From: Lysobacter capsici
Lineage (GTDB): Bacteria; Pseudomonadota; Gammaproteobacteria; Xanthomonadales; Xanthomonadaceae
Reading direction: 5' to 3'
Length of the DNA stretch: 64,000 nucleotides
Assembly: GCF_014779555.2 (NCBI RefSeq)
Contig: NZ_CP094357.1
Location: 434,001-498,000, forward strand
Shown here one piece after another: positions 18,251-26,545 of the stretch. Positions within the stretch are counted from its first letter, which is position 1; every line of letters starts with the position of its first letter. The notes under the pieces are model-generated. The model did not search any database. It had not been told where the DNA came from and saw only the letters and a program-made list of their open reading frames with translations. A program made the translations under genes and the position numbers.

Positions 18251-18829
18251 ATGGCGCCCGATCCCATCCCGCACGATCCCAACCCGCCGCTGCGCGACCA
18301 GCGCATCCTGCTGTGCGTCTGCGGCGGCATCGCCGCGTACAAGGCCGCCGATCTGGTCCGGCGCCTGCAGGACGCCGGCGCGCAGGTGCGCGTGGCGATG
18401 ACCGAAAACGCGACCCGCTTCGTCGGCACCGCGACCTTCCAGGCCTTGTCCGGCCATCCGGTGCGGACTTCGCTGTGGGACGACGCGGCCGAACTGGCGA
18501 TGGGCCATATCGAACTGGCGCGCTGGGCGCAGCGGATCGTGATCGCGCCGGCCACCGCCGACATGATCGCCAAGCTCGCCCACGGCTTCGCCGACGACCT
18601 GATCAGCACCCTGTGCCTGGCCTCCGAGGCCCCGGTGACGGTCGCCCCGGCGATGAACCACCGCATGTGGGGCCACCCGGCCACCCAAGCCAACGTCGCC
18701 ACCCTGCGCAGCCGCGGCGTGAACTTCCTCGGCCCGGCCGAAGGCCGCATGGCCGAACCCGAATCCGGCCCGGGACGGCTGCTGGAACCGCACGAAATCG
18801 TAGCCGCGCTCGCCGGAGCGCCGGCATGA
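18251..18829 (+). CDS. coaC: Phosphopantothenoylcysteine decarboxylase (CoaC part, separate gene)
   Basis: The 192-residue flavoprotein covers the N-terminal half of the usual bifunctional CoaBC. Visible motifs are [19 protein letters not shown], catalytic His86 in [11 protein letters not shown], and PAMNHRMW at 133-140. The substrate-clamp loop reads [17 protein letters not shown] (161-177). There Glu169 takes the place of the Cys found in the ACG motif of E. coli CoaBC. The gene stops at TGA 18827-18829 and overlaps the coaB ATG by four bases (ATGA). It makes 4'-phosphopantetheine from phosphopantothenoylcysteine using FMN. Confidence 0.9.
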   Translation: MAPDPIPHDPNPPLRDQRILLCVCGGIAAYKAADLVRRLQDAGAQVRVAMTENATRFVGTATFQALSGHPVRTSLWDDAAELAMGHIELARWAQRIVIAPATADMIAKLAHGFADDLISTLCLASEAPVTVAPAMNHRMWGHPATQANVATLRSRGVNFLGPAEGRMAEPESGPGRLLEPHEIVAALAGAPA

Positions 18830-19482
18830 GCGCGGCCAGCCTGTCCGGCCGCCGGATCGTGGTCAGCGCCGGCCCGACCTTCGAAGACATCGATCCGGTG
18901 CGTTTCATCGGCAATCGCAGCAGCGGCAAGATGGGCTTCGCGATCGCCGAAGCCGCCGCGCGCCGCGGCGCGAAGGTCGTTCTGGTCGCCGGCCCGGTGT
19001 CGCTGGCCACCCCGGCCGATGTGGAACGCATCGACGTGCGTTCGGCGCGTCAGATGCGCGAGGCGGTGATCGCCGCCTTGCCGGCCGACGCCTACATCGG
19101 CGCGGCCGCGGTCGCCGACTACGCGCCGGCCGTGATCGCGCCGGGCAAGATCAAGAAGAAAGACGAGCAGCTCACTCTGGAGCTGGTGCGCACCCCCGAC
19201 ATTCTGGCCGAGGTCGCCGTGCACGAACGCCGCCCGACCGTGGTGGTCGGTTTCGCCGCCGAGACCCACGACGTCGAGTTCTACGCGCGCGGCAAGCTGG
19301 AAAAGAAGCGGGTCGACATGATCGCCGCCAACCGCGTCGGCGTCGCCGGCAGCGGTTTCGAGAGCGACGACAACGCGCTGACCGTGTACTGGGCCGACGG
19401 CGCGCTTGCGCTGGGCCCGGCGCCCAAGACCCAGTTGGCCGATCAACTGCTCGATCTGATCCTCACCCGTTGGCCGGCCTGA
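18826..19482 (+). CDS. coaB: Phosphopantothenate-cysteine ligase (CoaB part, separate gene)
   Basis: The 218-residue protein covers the C-terminal half of Coa[44 protein letters not shown] and the [20 protein letters not shown] region. It joins cysteine to 4'-phosphopantothenate. It is one frame behind coaC and begins at ATG 18826 inside the coaC stop; GGAG at 18815-18818 is a good ribosome site with 7-nt spacing. Translational coupling is likely. No domain residues appear lost at the junction, so both parts should fold. Confidence 0.9.
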   Translation: MSAASLSGRRIVVSAGPTFEDIDPVRFIGNRSSGKMGFAIAEAAARRGAKVVLVAGPVSLATPADVERIDVRSARQMREAVIAALPADAYIGAAAVADYAPAVIAPGKIKKKDEQLTLELVRTPDILAEVAVHERRPTVVVGFAAETHDVEFYARGKLEKKRVDMIAANRVGVAGSGFESDDNALTVYWADGALALGPAPKTQLADQLLDLILTRWPA

Positions 19483-19513
19483 GCGACGTGCACTCACCTA
19501 AACGCAGGCGGCC

Positions 19514-19795
19514 ATGACGATTTTCAGCACCACCGACAACGTGCTCGACGCGGTCCATGCGGTCCTGCGCGACGGCTACGCCGCGGTGCACGGGCTCAAG
19601 GGCCCGGCCAAGACCTATTGCCACCGGCTGGTGCGCGCGCTCGACCGGCACGATCAGGTGCTGCCGGCGATCGGCTTTGAGAGCGTGCCGAACCGGGGCT
19701 CGGTCTATCTGGTGTACGACATGAACCGGTTTTCCGCCGGCGAAGCCGAACTGCGGCAATTGGTGGTGGCGCAGGACCTCGCCTCGCCACGCTGA
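19514..19795 (+). CDS. Small hypothetical protein between coaB and dut
   Basis: The 93-residue protein lies 31 nt after coaB and before dut on the same strand. It is mixed alpha/beta with no signal or membrane segment and contains a [17 protein letters not shown] helix and a YLVYDMNRF strand. I do not recognise a family. A modest ribosome site (AGGCGG) and its position inside the operon support it as a real gene. Confidence 0.6.
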   Translation: MTIFSTTDNVLDAVHAVLRDGYAAVHGLKGPAKTYCHRLVRALDRHDQVLPAIGFESVPNRGSVYLVYDMNRFSAGEAELRQLVVAQDLASPR

Positions 19796-19898
19796 GCCGG
19801 CGCGGCGATCGGCCGATGACGGTCGCGCGTGGACGCTCGCGCCGATCCGCTCACGGCCGGCTCGTTTCTCTATTTTTTCGTTCGGACGCTTCGACCTG

Positions 19899-20357
19899 AT
19901 GAACCACAGCCTGCAACTCAAACTCCTCGACAGCCGCTACGGCGGCGAATGGCCGCTGCCGGCCTACGCCACCGAAGCCAGCGCCGGGCTGGACCTGCGC
20001 GCGGCGCTCGATCAGTCGCTGGCGCTGCATCCGGGCGACGCGGCCTTGGTGCCGTCGGGGCTGGCGATCCATCTCGGCGACCCGAGCCTGTGCGCGGTGA
20101 TCCTGCCGCGCTCGGGCCTGGGCCACAAACACGGCATCGTGCTCGGCAACGGCACCGGCCTGATCGACGCCGACTACCAGGGCCCGCTGCTGATCAGCCT
20201 GTGGAATCGCGGCCGCGAGACGTTCACGATCCAGCCCGGCGATCGCATCGCCCAGTTGGTGGTGTTGCCGATCGTGCGCGCGAGCTTGCAGGTGGTCGAT
20301 CAATTCGAAGCCAGTCATCGCGGCGACGGCGGTTTCGGACACACCGGTCTGCGTTGA
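19899..20357 (+). CDS. dut: dUTP diphosphatase
   Basis: The 152-residue trimeric dUTPase has the five motifs in order: [49 protein letters not shown] and the C-terminal [10 protein letters not shown] arm. It hydrolyses dUTP to dUMP, preventing uracil incorporation and feeding thymidylate synthesis. Its place after coaBC is the conserved order. Confidence 0.97.
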   Translation: MNHSLQLKLLDSRYGGEWPLPAYATEASAGLDLRAALDQSLALHPGDAALVPSGLAIHLGDPSLCAVILPRSGLGHKHGIVLGNGTGLIDADYQGPLLISLWNRGRETFTIQPGDRIAQLVVLPIVRASLQVVDQFEASHRGDGGFGHTGLR

Positions 20358-20573
20358 TGGCGTAATCGAAGTGACCCTGGCACGCATCGTGCTAGGTAAT
20401 CTCCGGGAATCCACGCGCACCGCCGCGGGCGGTCGCCACGCACAATCCGCGCGGCGAGGCGCAGTCGACGAAATCGCGGGCGTCTTACAGTGCAGACTGG
20501 GCGCCGCGGATCGGGTCGGCTTGATGGCAAGCGTCGGCGAGACACGTATCGAATTGGGGAAGGGGCTCTGGCA

Positions 20574-22889
20574 ATGGTGGATATCAAGTTAGAAAAGCCG
20601 CAGGTATCGGCGGCGCAACTCAAGCCGGTGCTGTTGCCCCTGGCCGTGCTGTGCGCGCTGCTGGCGCTGTGGCTGGGCTGGGCCGGTGTGCAGCAGCACC
20701 TGGATTCCTCGCGCCGCAGCGACCTCAGCCGCGTCCGCGACACCGCCGTCGCCGCCGCGCACGATGCGCTCGGGGTCGAACACAAGCGCCTGCGCGACCG
20801 CCTCGACGCGGCCGAGACCCAGGCCGCCCTGCAGGCCGGCGACTACCCGGCCGCGGCCGCGGCGCTGACCAAGAACTGGCCCGGCGCCAAGGCCGTGGTG
20901 GTGCTGCCGATCGATCTGGCCAGCGATTACGCGCAACTGCCCAAGGGTGGCTACGGCCGGCTCGGGGCGATGGAAGCGGCGATCGTCGCCGACAAGCCGA
21001 TGGCGGCGATCGTGCGCGAAGGCGGCAAGCCGGTGCTGGCGCTGGCCGCGCCGGCGCGCGTGGGCGAGCAGCTGGTCGCGGTGGCCTATGTGCAACTGCC
21101 GCTGCAGCGCATCAGCGACGGCATCGAGAAGGCCGACGTCGACGGCAGCAGTTACCTGGCCCTGCGTCAGGGCGGTTTCAGCGTGATCGAGCGCGGCGAC
21201 ACCGCGCTGGGCAACGGCGCCGAAGCGATGGCGGCGAAGATTCCCGGCAGCGATCTGCGCGTGGCCGCGGCGGTGCCGGACATCGCCGGCGGCCCGCTCG
21301 GCCTGGGCGCGTTGCCGTGCTTCATCGCCGCGGTGGTGCTGGCCTTGCTCGCGTTCGTGCTGATCCGGGTGCGTCAGCGCCTGGGCCGCGCGGCCGCGCC
21401 GGTCGAGGATGAAGGCCCGGTTCAGACGCTGGCTGAAACCATGAGCGCCTCACCGCTGGATCTGTTGGCAGGAAACGTGACTGAAAACTCCACCGCTGCG
21501 CCCCGCGCAGTCTCCATCGACGGCGGCATCTTCCGCGCCTACGACATTCGCGGCGTGGTCGGGCAGAGCCTCGACCCGGGCATCGCCGAACTCATCGGCC
21601 ACTCGATCGGCTCGGTCATGCACGACCAGGGCCTGACCGAGATCGTGGTCGGCCGCGACGGCCGTCTGTCGGGTCCGGCCATGATCGAGGGCCTGATCGC
21701 CGGCCTGCGCAAGGCCGGCCGCAACGTGGTCGACATCGGCATGGCGCCGACCCCGGTGATCTACTTCGGCGCGTACCACCTGCGCGCGGGCTCGTGCGTG
21801 TCGGTGACCGGCAGCCACAACCCGCCGGACTACAACGGCTTCAAGGTCGTGGTCGGCGGCGAAACCCTGTCGGGCGCGGCCATCACCGACCTGTTCCAGC
21901 GCATCGTCGGCGGCCGCCTGCACACCGCGGCCGAGCCGGGCACGCTGACCCAGCGCGACATTTCCGAAGACTACGTCCAGCGCATCGCCTCCGACATCCA
22001 GATCGACCGCCCGCTCAAGGTCGTGGTCGACGCCGGCAACGGCGTGGCCGGCGACATCGGTCCGCGCGTGCTGGCCGCGATCGGCGCCGAGGTCACCCCG
22101 CTGTATTGCGAAATCGACGGCGAATTCCCCAACCATCACCCCGATCCGAGCGAACCGCACAACCTGGTCGACCTGATCAAGATGGTCGCGCGCCTGGACG
22201 CCGACCTGGGCGTGGCCTTCGACGGCGACGGCGACCGCCTGGGCGTGATCACCCGCGACGGTCAGAACATCTTCCCCGACCGTCTGCTGATGCTGTTCGC
22301 CGCCGACGTGCTCGAGCGCAACCCGGGCGCGATGATCATCTACGACGTGAAGTGCACCGGCCGCCTGCCGGGGCACATCCTGCGCCACGGCGGCAGCCCG
22401 CTGATGTGGAAGACCGGGCATTCGCTGATCAAGGCCAAGATGCGCGAGACCGACGCCGAACTGGCCGGCGAGATGAGCGGCCACTTCTTCTTCAAGGAGC
22501 GCTGGTACGGCTTCGACGACGGCATCTATTCGGCCGCGCGCCTGCTCGAAATCCTCGCCGCCCAGCCGCAGACCGCGACCGAAACGCTCAACGCACTGCC
22601 CAACGGCATCTCGACCCCGGAGATCAAGGTCGACGCCCCCGACGGCGACCCGCACAGCTTCGTCGAGCGCTTCCGCAACGAGGCTTCGTTCGAAGGCGCG
22701 CGCCTGTCGACCATCGACGGCCTGCGCGTGGATTACCCGGACGGCTGGGGCCTGGTGCGCGCCTCCAACACCACCCCGATCCTGGTCATGCGCTTCGACG
22801 CCGACAGCCACGAAGCGATGGCGCGCATCCAGGACGCGTTCCGCGCCCAGTTGCACGCGATCAAGCCGGATTTGAAGTTGCCGTTCTGA
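20574..22889 (+). CDS. algC: Phosphomannomutase/phosphoglucomutase (AlgC type) with membrane N-terminal domain
   Basis: From ATG 20574 (GGGGAAGGGG about 10 nt upstream) the protein has 771 residues. The N-terminal 310 residues form a membrane-anchored sensor-like module: a helix at about 20-38, an extracytoplasmic domain, and a second helix at about 241-262. The catalytic mutase follows from FRAYDIRGVVGQ. The phosphoserine is in VTGSHNPPDYNGF, the metal loop is DGDGDRLG, and the sugar loop is GEMSGHFFF. It converts mannose- and glucose-6-phosphates to 1-phosphates for exopolysaccharide and LPS precursors. Long N-terminally extended forms occur in xanthomonads and pseudomonads. A terminator follows. 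Confidence 0.93.
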   Translation: MVDIKLEKPQVSAAQLKPVLLPLAVLCALLALWLGWAGVQQHLDSSRRSDLSRVRDTAVAAAHDALGVEHKRLRDRLDAAETQAALQAGDYPAAAAALTKNWPGAKAVVVLPIDLASDYAQLPKGGYGRLGAMEAAIVADKPMAAIVREGGKPVLALAAPARVGEQLVAVAYVQLPLQRISDGIEKADVDGSSYLALRQGGFSVIERGDTALGNGAEAMAAKIPGSDLRVAAAVPDIAGGPLGLGALPCFIAAVVLALLAFVLIRVRQRLGRAAAPVEDEGPVQTLAETMSASPLDLLAGNVTENSTAAPRAVSIDGGIFRAYDIRGVVGQSLDPGIAELIGHSIGSVMHDQGLTEIVVGRDGRLSGPAMIEGLIAGLRKAGRNVVDIGMAPTPVIYFGAYHLRAGSCVSVTGSHNPPDYNGFKVVVGGETLSGAAITDLFQRIVGGRLHTAAEPGTLTQRDISEDYVQRIASDIQIDRPLKVVVDAGNGVAGDIGPRVLAAIGAEVTPLYCEIDGEFPNHHPDPSEPHNLVDLIKMVARLDADLGVAFDGDGDRLGVITRDGQNIFPDRLLMLFAADVLERNPGAMIIYDVKCTGRLPGHILRHGGSPLMWKTGHSLIKAKMRETDAELAGEMSGHFFFKERWYGFDDGIYSAARLLEILAAQPQTATETLNALPNGISTPEIKVDAPDGDPHSFVERFRNEASFEGARLSTIDGLRVDYPDGWGLVRASNTTPILVMRFDADSHEAMARIQDAFRAQLHAIKPDLKLPF

Positions 22890-22913
22890 GTGCGGCCGAA
22901 TCGTGCGGAAAAC

Positions 22914-22943
22914 AAAACGCCGCGGCTTTGAGCCGCGGCGTTT
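22914..22943 (+). terminator. Rho-independent terminator after algC
   Basis: The stem AAAACGCCGCGGCT / AGCCGCGGCGTTTT with loop TTG lies 25 nt after the stop. Confidence 0.92.
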
Positions 22944-23055
22944 TGCGTCATGGAGCTTGGAGCGCCGTTGATTCGGGAGCGATCGGGCTCCCAATGATGC
23001 GTCTGGTGATGACTAGCGCGGCTCTTGAATTAGCGTCGCCAGTGAGCTCCCGACT

Positions 23056-23582
23056 GTAGGAGCTGCGCAAGCTGCGACCGCGACAGATCGATACCGGCGC
23101 CGCGATCGATACCTTGCGTGGTCGCGGCTCGCGCAGATCCTTCAGGGTGGCCGTGGCATACCTCGCTGTAAGAGCTGCGTAAGCTGCGACCACGGCCCAT
23201 CGATACCCGCGCCGCTCTCGGCACCTTGCGCGGTCGCGGCTCACGCAGCTCCAGGGGGCTGTGGCGTACCCCGCTGTAGGAGCTGCGTAAGCTGCGACCG
23301 CGACAGATCGATACCCGCGCCGCTCTCGGCACCTTGCGCGGTCGCGGCTTACGCAGCTCCAGGGTGGCCGTGGCGTACCCGCTGTAGGAGCTGCGCAAGC
23401 TGCGACCACGACCCATCGATACCCGCGCCGCTCTCGGCACCTTGCGCGGTCGCGGCTCACGCCGCTCCTACAGGGCTTGGCCGTGGCTGACCCGCTGTAG
23501 GTGCTGAGTAAGCTGCGATCACGACATCTCGATATCCACGCCACTCTCGTCAGCTTGCGCGGTCGCGCCTCGCGCAACCCCG
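23056..23582. repeat. Array of five REP/BIME units, period 108-113 bp
   Basis: GTAGGAGCTGCG-type heads begin at 23056, 23168, 23276, 23384 and 23497. Each is followed about 65 nt later by the complementary tail (GCGGTCGCGGCT...CTCC). The units share the internal text ATCGATACCCGCGCCGCTCT, best conserved in the third and fourth. The fifth is degraded. Open frames across it are by-products of the repeats. It is flanked by the terminators of algC and the next gene. Confidence 0.92.
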
Positions 23583-23612
23583 CAGTGGAGCGCGGGAGTT
23601 CAACCGATGCGG

Positions 23613-23643
23613 AAACAAAAACGCCGCGGTGATCCGCGGCGTT
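23613..23643 (-). terminator. Terminator of the DUF4124-like gene
   Basis: The stem AACGCCGCGG / CCGCGGCGTT with loop TGAT has an A-run to its left, which is the T-run for leftward transcription. It lies about 60 nt past the stop at 23702. Confidence 0.85.
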
Positions 23644-23701
23644 GCGTGTTCTTTTCTTTACCTGCGGCCTGGAACAGGTCGCGGCCTGCCCGGATCGGCG
23701 A

Positions 23702-24352
23702 TCAACCGCCGCCCGGCGCCCGCGATTTCAGCGCGTGATAGCGCTCCAGCGCCGCGGTCAGGTCCTGGTCGGCCAGGCTGCGTTCGAGCACCTGCTGCTT
23801 GAGCACGTCCTGCTGGTGCAGCAGTTCGTCGTGTTGGCCGCGGATGTTCTCGGCCAGGGTCTTGCCGACCGGCTTGCCGCTGAGCTCGGCTTCGCCGGCC
23901 TTGCGCAGCAGGCTCAGCAGGGCCTGGCGGCGGCCCGCGATGCCGAATTGCGAGGCCTTGACGGTCTCGTCCAGCAGCACGATGCGCTCCTGGAAGGAAT
24001 TGCGCAGGTCCTGCTCGGTGGCATAGGACTCGGCCATGGCGCGGTCACGGCGCTTGCTCGCTTCGACCGCCAAGGCGGCGCTGCGGGCTTCGCGCGCGGC
24101 CTGTTCGGCCGCGGCGCGTTCTTCGCCGGTCAGGGCCCGGTCGACGCGCGCGGTCGCCATGCCGCTCTTGGCGCTGATCTCGGTGCGCGCGCTGTCGACC
24201 GCGTGGGCGGGCAGGGCGTCGCCGCAGACCTTGCGGCCGTCTTCGTTCCAGCAGTACAGCTTCTTGCCGCTCGTTTTCGGGTCGGCAGCCGCGCTCGCGG
24301 TGGCAAGCGCGAGCAGCAGCGCGCCGGCGATCAGGGACTGGGTTGCGTTCAT
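23702..24352 (-). CDS. Periplasmic DUF4124-like coiled-coil protein
   Basis: From MNATQSLIAGALLLA the protein has 216 residues with a Sec signal peptide cleaved near ASAAA-DP (about residue 23). A short DUF4124-like segment follows (KKLYCWNEDGRKVCGDALP), then a long charged helical region rich in Ala, Glu and Arg. DUF4124 proteins are exported and of unknown function. An in-frame extension to 24445 exists, but the signal peptide fixes the start at 24352. The next gene upstream, pyrE, ends 146 nt away. Confidence 0.75.
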   Translation of the reverse strand: MNATQSLIAGALLLALATASAAADPKTSGKKLYCWNEDGRKVCGDALPAHAVDSARTEISAKSGMATARVDRALTGEERAAAEQAAREARSAALAVEASKRRDRAMAESYATEQDLRNSFQERIVLLDETVKASQFGIAGRRQALLSLLRKAGEAELSGKPVGKTLAENIRGQHDELLHQQDVLKQQVLERSLADQDLTAALERYHALKSRAPGGG

Positions 24353-24498
24353 GTCGCGGTTCCGCCTTCGAATGCTGCGATCTGTCGACCAAGCATCAAG
24401 CAAGAGTCGGGCCATGATCGGGTTTTCGAACGTGACCTGCATCACGGTTCGTCGCGCCCAACGCGCTGGCCGGCCCGCCGGCCCCGCCTCGGCGCCGA

Positions 24499-25155
24499 TC
24501 AGTCGCCGCGTCCGTACGCCGCGCGGTAGGCCAGCAGGCGCTCGCGCTGGCCGGAGAACTCGGCGCTGTCGCCGGTGAAACCGAGCAGGTCGTCGAGGCT
24601 GGCGATCGCGATCACCGGCAGCGCGTGTTCGATTGCGACAGTTTCTGCCGCCGAGCGTCGGGATTGTGCAGGGTCCACGGCTTCCTGCCGGTCCAGCGCG
24701 ATGACGATGCCGGCCACGGTGCCGCCGGCTTCGCGGATCAGCCCGAGCGCCTCGCGGATCGCGGTGCCGGCGGTGATCACGTCGTCGACGATCAGCACCC
24801 GGCGCCCGGCCAGCGGCGCGCCGATCAGCATGCCGCCCTCGCCATGGCTCTTGGCTTCCTTGCGGTTGAACGCCAGCGGCAGGTCGCGGCCGCGGCGCGC
24901 GTACTCGCAGCCCAGCGCGGTCGCCAGCGGAATGCCCTTGTAGGCCGGACCGAACAGCAGGTCGAAGTCCAGGCCATGGGCGTCGATCGCGTCGGCGTAA
25001 CAGCTGGCCAAGCCCGCCAGCGCGGCGCCGGAATCGAAGCGCCCGGCGTTGAAGAAGTACGGGCTGACCCGCCCGGACTTGAGGGTGAATTCGCCGAAGC
25101 GCAGGGCGTCGGCCTGCAGGGCGAGCTGGAGAAAGCGGGTGCGATGGTCGGTCAT
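24499..25155 (-). CDS. pyrE: Orotate phosphoribosyltransferase
   Basis: The 218-residue protein has the PRPP-binding motif RRVLIVDDVITAGTAIREAL and the flexible loop NRKEAKSHGEGG. The N-terminus reads GEFTLKSGRVSPYFFNAG. It makes OMP from orotate and PRPP in pyrimidine synthesis. The ATG overlaps the stop of the upstream acetyltransferase gene (ATGA), so the two are translationally coupled. Confidence 0.96.
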   Translation of the reverse strand: MTDHRTRFLQLALQADALRFGEFTLKSGRVSPYFFNAGRFDSGAALAGLASCYADAIDAHGLDFDLLFGPAYKGIPLATALGCEYARRGRDLPLAFNRKEAKSHGEGGMLIGAPLAGRRVLIVDDVITAGTAIREALGLIREAGGTVAGIVIALDRQEAVDPAQSRRSAAETVAIEHALPVIAIASLDDLLGFTGDSAEFSGQRERLLAYRAAYGRGD

Positions 25156-25715
25156 GGGGTCGGGGCAGTGGGGGAAGAAGGGGCGGCGGGCGCCAGGCGC
25201 AGCAGCATCAGGTGCTGCGGACCGGCCGAGCCGCCGTGGTACAGCTCGCCGGTGTCGAAGAAACCGGCCTTGAGGTAGACGCCATAGGCCGCGCGGTTGC
25301 GCACGTTCACCGTCAGCGCCAGCAGCCGGCGCTCGGGATAGCGGCGGCGCAGGTCGTCGGCGCAGGCGCGCATCGCCGCGGTGCCGTAGCCGCGGCCTTG
25401 CTCGCGCTGGTCGATGACGTAGGCGCGCAGGCCCACGCTGGGTTCGCCGAGTGGCCGGCCGGCGATCGCGCTGACGCTGAAGTCCAGGCGGTAGAAGCCG
25501 ACCACGCGCTCGTCGGCGAGCACCGCCATGGCTTCGCTGTTGCGGTCCAGGCGGGTCTGTTCGAGGTTGTAGGCGGTCTGGCCGACGTATTGCAGCTGCT
25601 CGGGCGCGACCTGCAGCGCGCGCACCGCGGGCGCCAGCATCGGCGAGACCACGCACACGCTCACGCGCGCCAGGGCTGGGCTGGAAACGTCGGTCGCCAC
25701 GGTCATGCCGGGCAT
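25152..25715 (-). CDS. GNAT family N-acetyltransferase
   Basis: The 187-residue protein carries the acetyl-CoA motif QREQGRGYGTAAMRA and the C-terminal NVRNRAAYGVYLKAGF. The substrate is unknown. An alternative ATG three codons in (25706) is equally possible. It overlaps pyrE by four bases and is divergent from xth. Confidence 0.88.
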   Translation of the reverse strand: MPGMTVATDVSSPALARVSVCVVSPMLAPAVRALQVAPEQLQYVGQTAYNLEQTRLDRNSEAMAVLADERVVGFYRLDFSVSAIAGRPLGEPSVGLRAYVIDQREQGRGYGTAAMRACADDLRRRYPERRLLALTVNVRNRAAYGVYLKAGFFDTGELYHGGSAGPQHLMLLRLAPAAPSSPTAPTP

Positions 25716-25771
25716 GATACCCGCGCCCGGCCGTTGCTATGATCGTGCGCACTTCGTGCCCCGGAGCGCGC

Positions 25772-26545
25772 ATGCGCATCATCAGTTTCAACGCCAACGG
25801 CCTGCGTTCGGCGGCGACCAAAGGTTTCTTCGACTGGTTCAAGACCCAGAACGCCGACGTGCTGTGCGTGCAGGAGACCAAGGCCCAGGAGCATCAGCTC
25901 ACCGGCCCGGCCTTCCTGCCCGACGGCTACCGCGCGTTCTTCCGCGACGCGATCACCAAGAAGGGCTACAGCGGCGTGGCGATCTACGCCAAGCGCGAGC
26001 CCGACGAGGTGCGCACCGCGCTGGGCTGGGCGCCGTTCGACGACGAAGGCCGCTACATCGAAGCGCGCTTCGGCAATCTGAGCGTGGTCTCGTTCTACAT
26101 CCCGTCCGGGTCCTCGGGCGAACTGCGCCAGGGCTTCAAGTTCGAGGTCATGGACTGGCTCAAGCCCATCCTGGACGAGTGGTTAGCCAGCGGCCGCGAC
26201 TACGTGCTGTGCGGCGACTGGAACATCGTGCGCAGCCGCCTGGACATCAAGAACTGGACCAGCAACCAGAAGAATTCCGGTTGCCTGCCGCCCGAGCGCG
26301 ACTGGCTCAACGGCATGTGCGCCGAAGACAGCGGCTGGGTCGACACCTATCGCGCGCTGCATCCCGACCGCCAGGACTACACCTGGTGGAGCAACCGCGG
26401 CGCCGCGCGCGCCAACGACGTGGGTTGGCGCATCGACTACCAGCTCGCCACCCCGGGTCTGCGCGACAAGCTGCGCGCCTGCTCGATCCTGAAAGACCCG
26501 CGTTTCTCCGATCACGCGCCGTTCTGCGTCGATTATGACGTCTGA
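25772..26545 (+). CDS. xth: Exodeoxyribonuclease III (AP endonuclease family)
   Basis: The 257-residue exonuclease-endonuclease-phosphatase-fold enzyme has the motifs IISFNANGLRSA, LCVQETKAQ (metal-binding Glu), GYSGVAIY, CGDWNIV and SDHAPFCVDY (catalytic His-Asp). It repairs abasic sites and 3'-blocked ends. The AmpG-like gene begins 11 nt before its stop. Confidence 0.95.
   Translation: MRIISFNANGLRSAATKGFFDWFKTQNADVLCVQETKAQEHQLTGPAFLPDGYRAFFRDAITKKGYSGVAIYAKREPDEVRTALGWAPFDDEGRYIEARFGNLSVVSFYIPSGSSGELRQGFKFEVMDWLKPILDEWLASGRDYVLCGDWNIVRSRLDIKNWTSNQKNSGCLPPERDWLNGMCAEDSGWVDTYRALHPDRQDYTWWSNRGAARANDVGWRIDYQLATPGLRDKLRACSILKDPRFSDHAPFCVDYDV

Noticed and set aside
22948-23577. Arg-rich open frames over the REP array, and a possible CRISPR array
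   Set aside because: Repeat units are inverted pairs of REP type with conserved spacers; CRISPR spacers would be unique and repeats direct and shorter. No cas genes are present.
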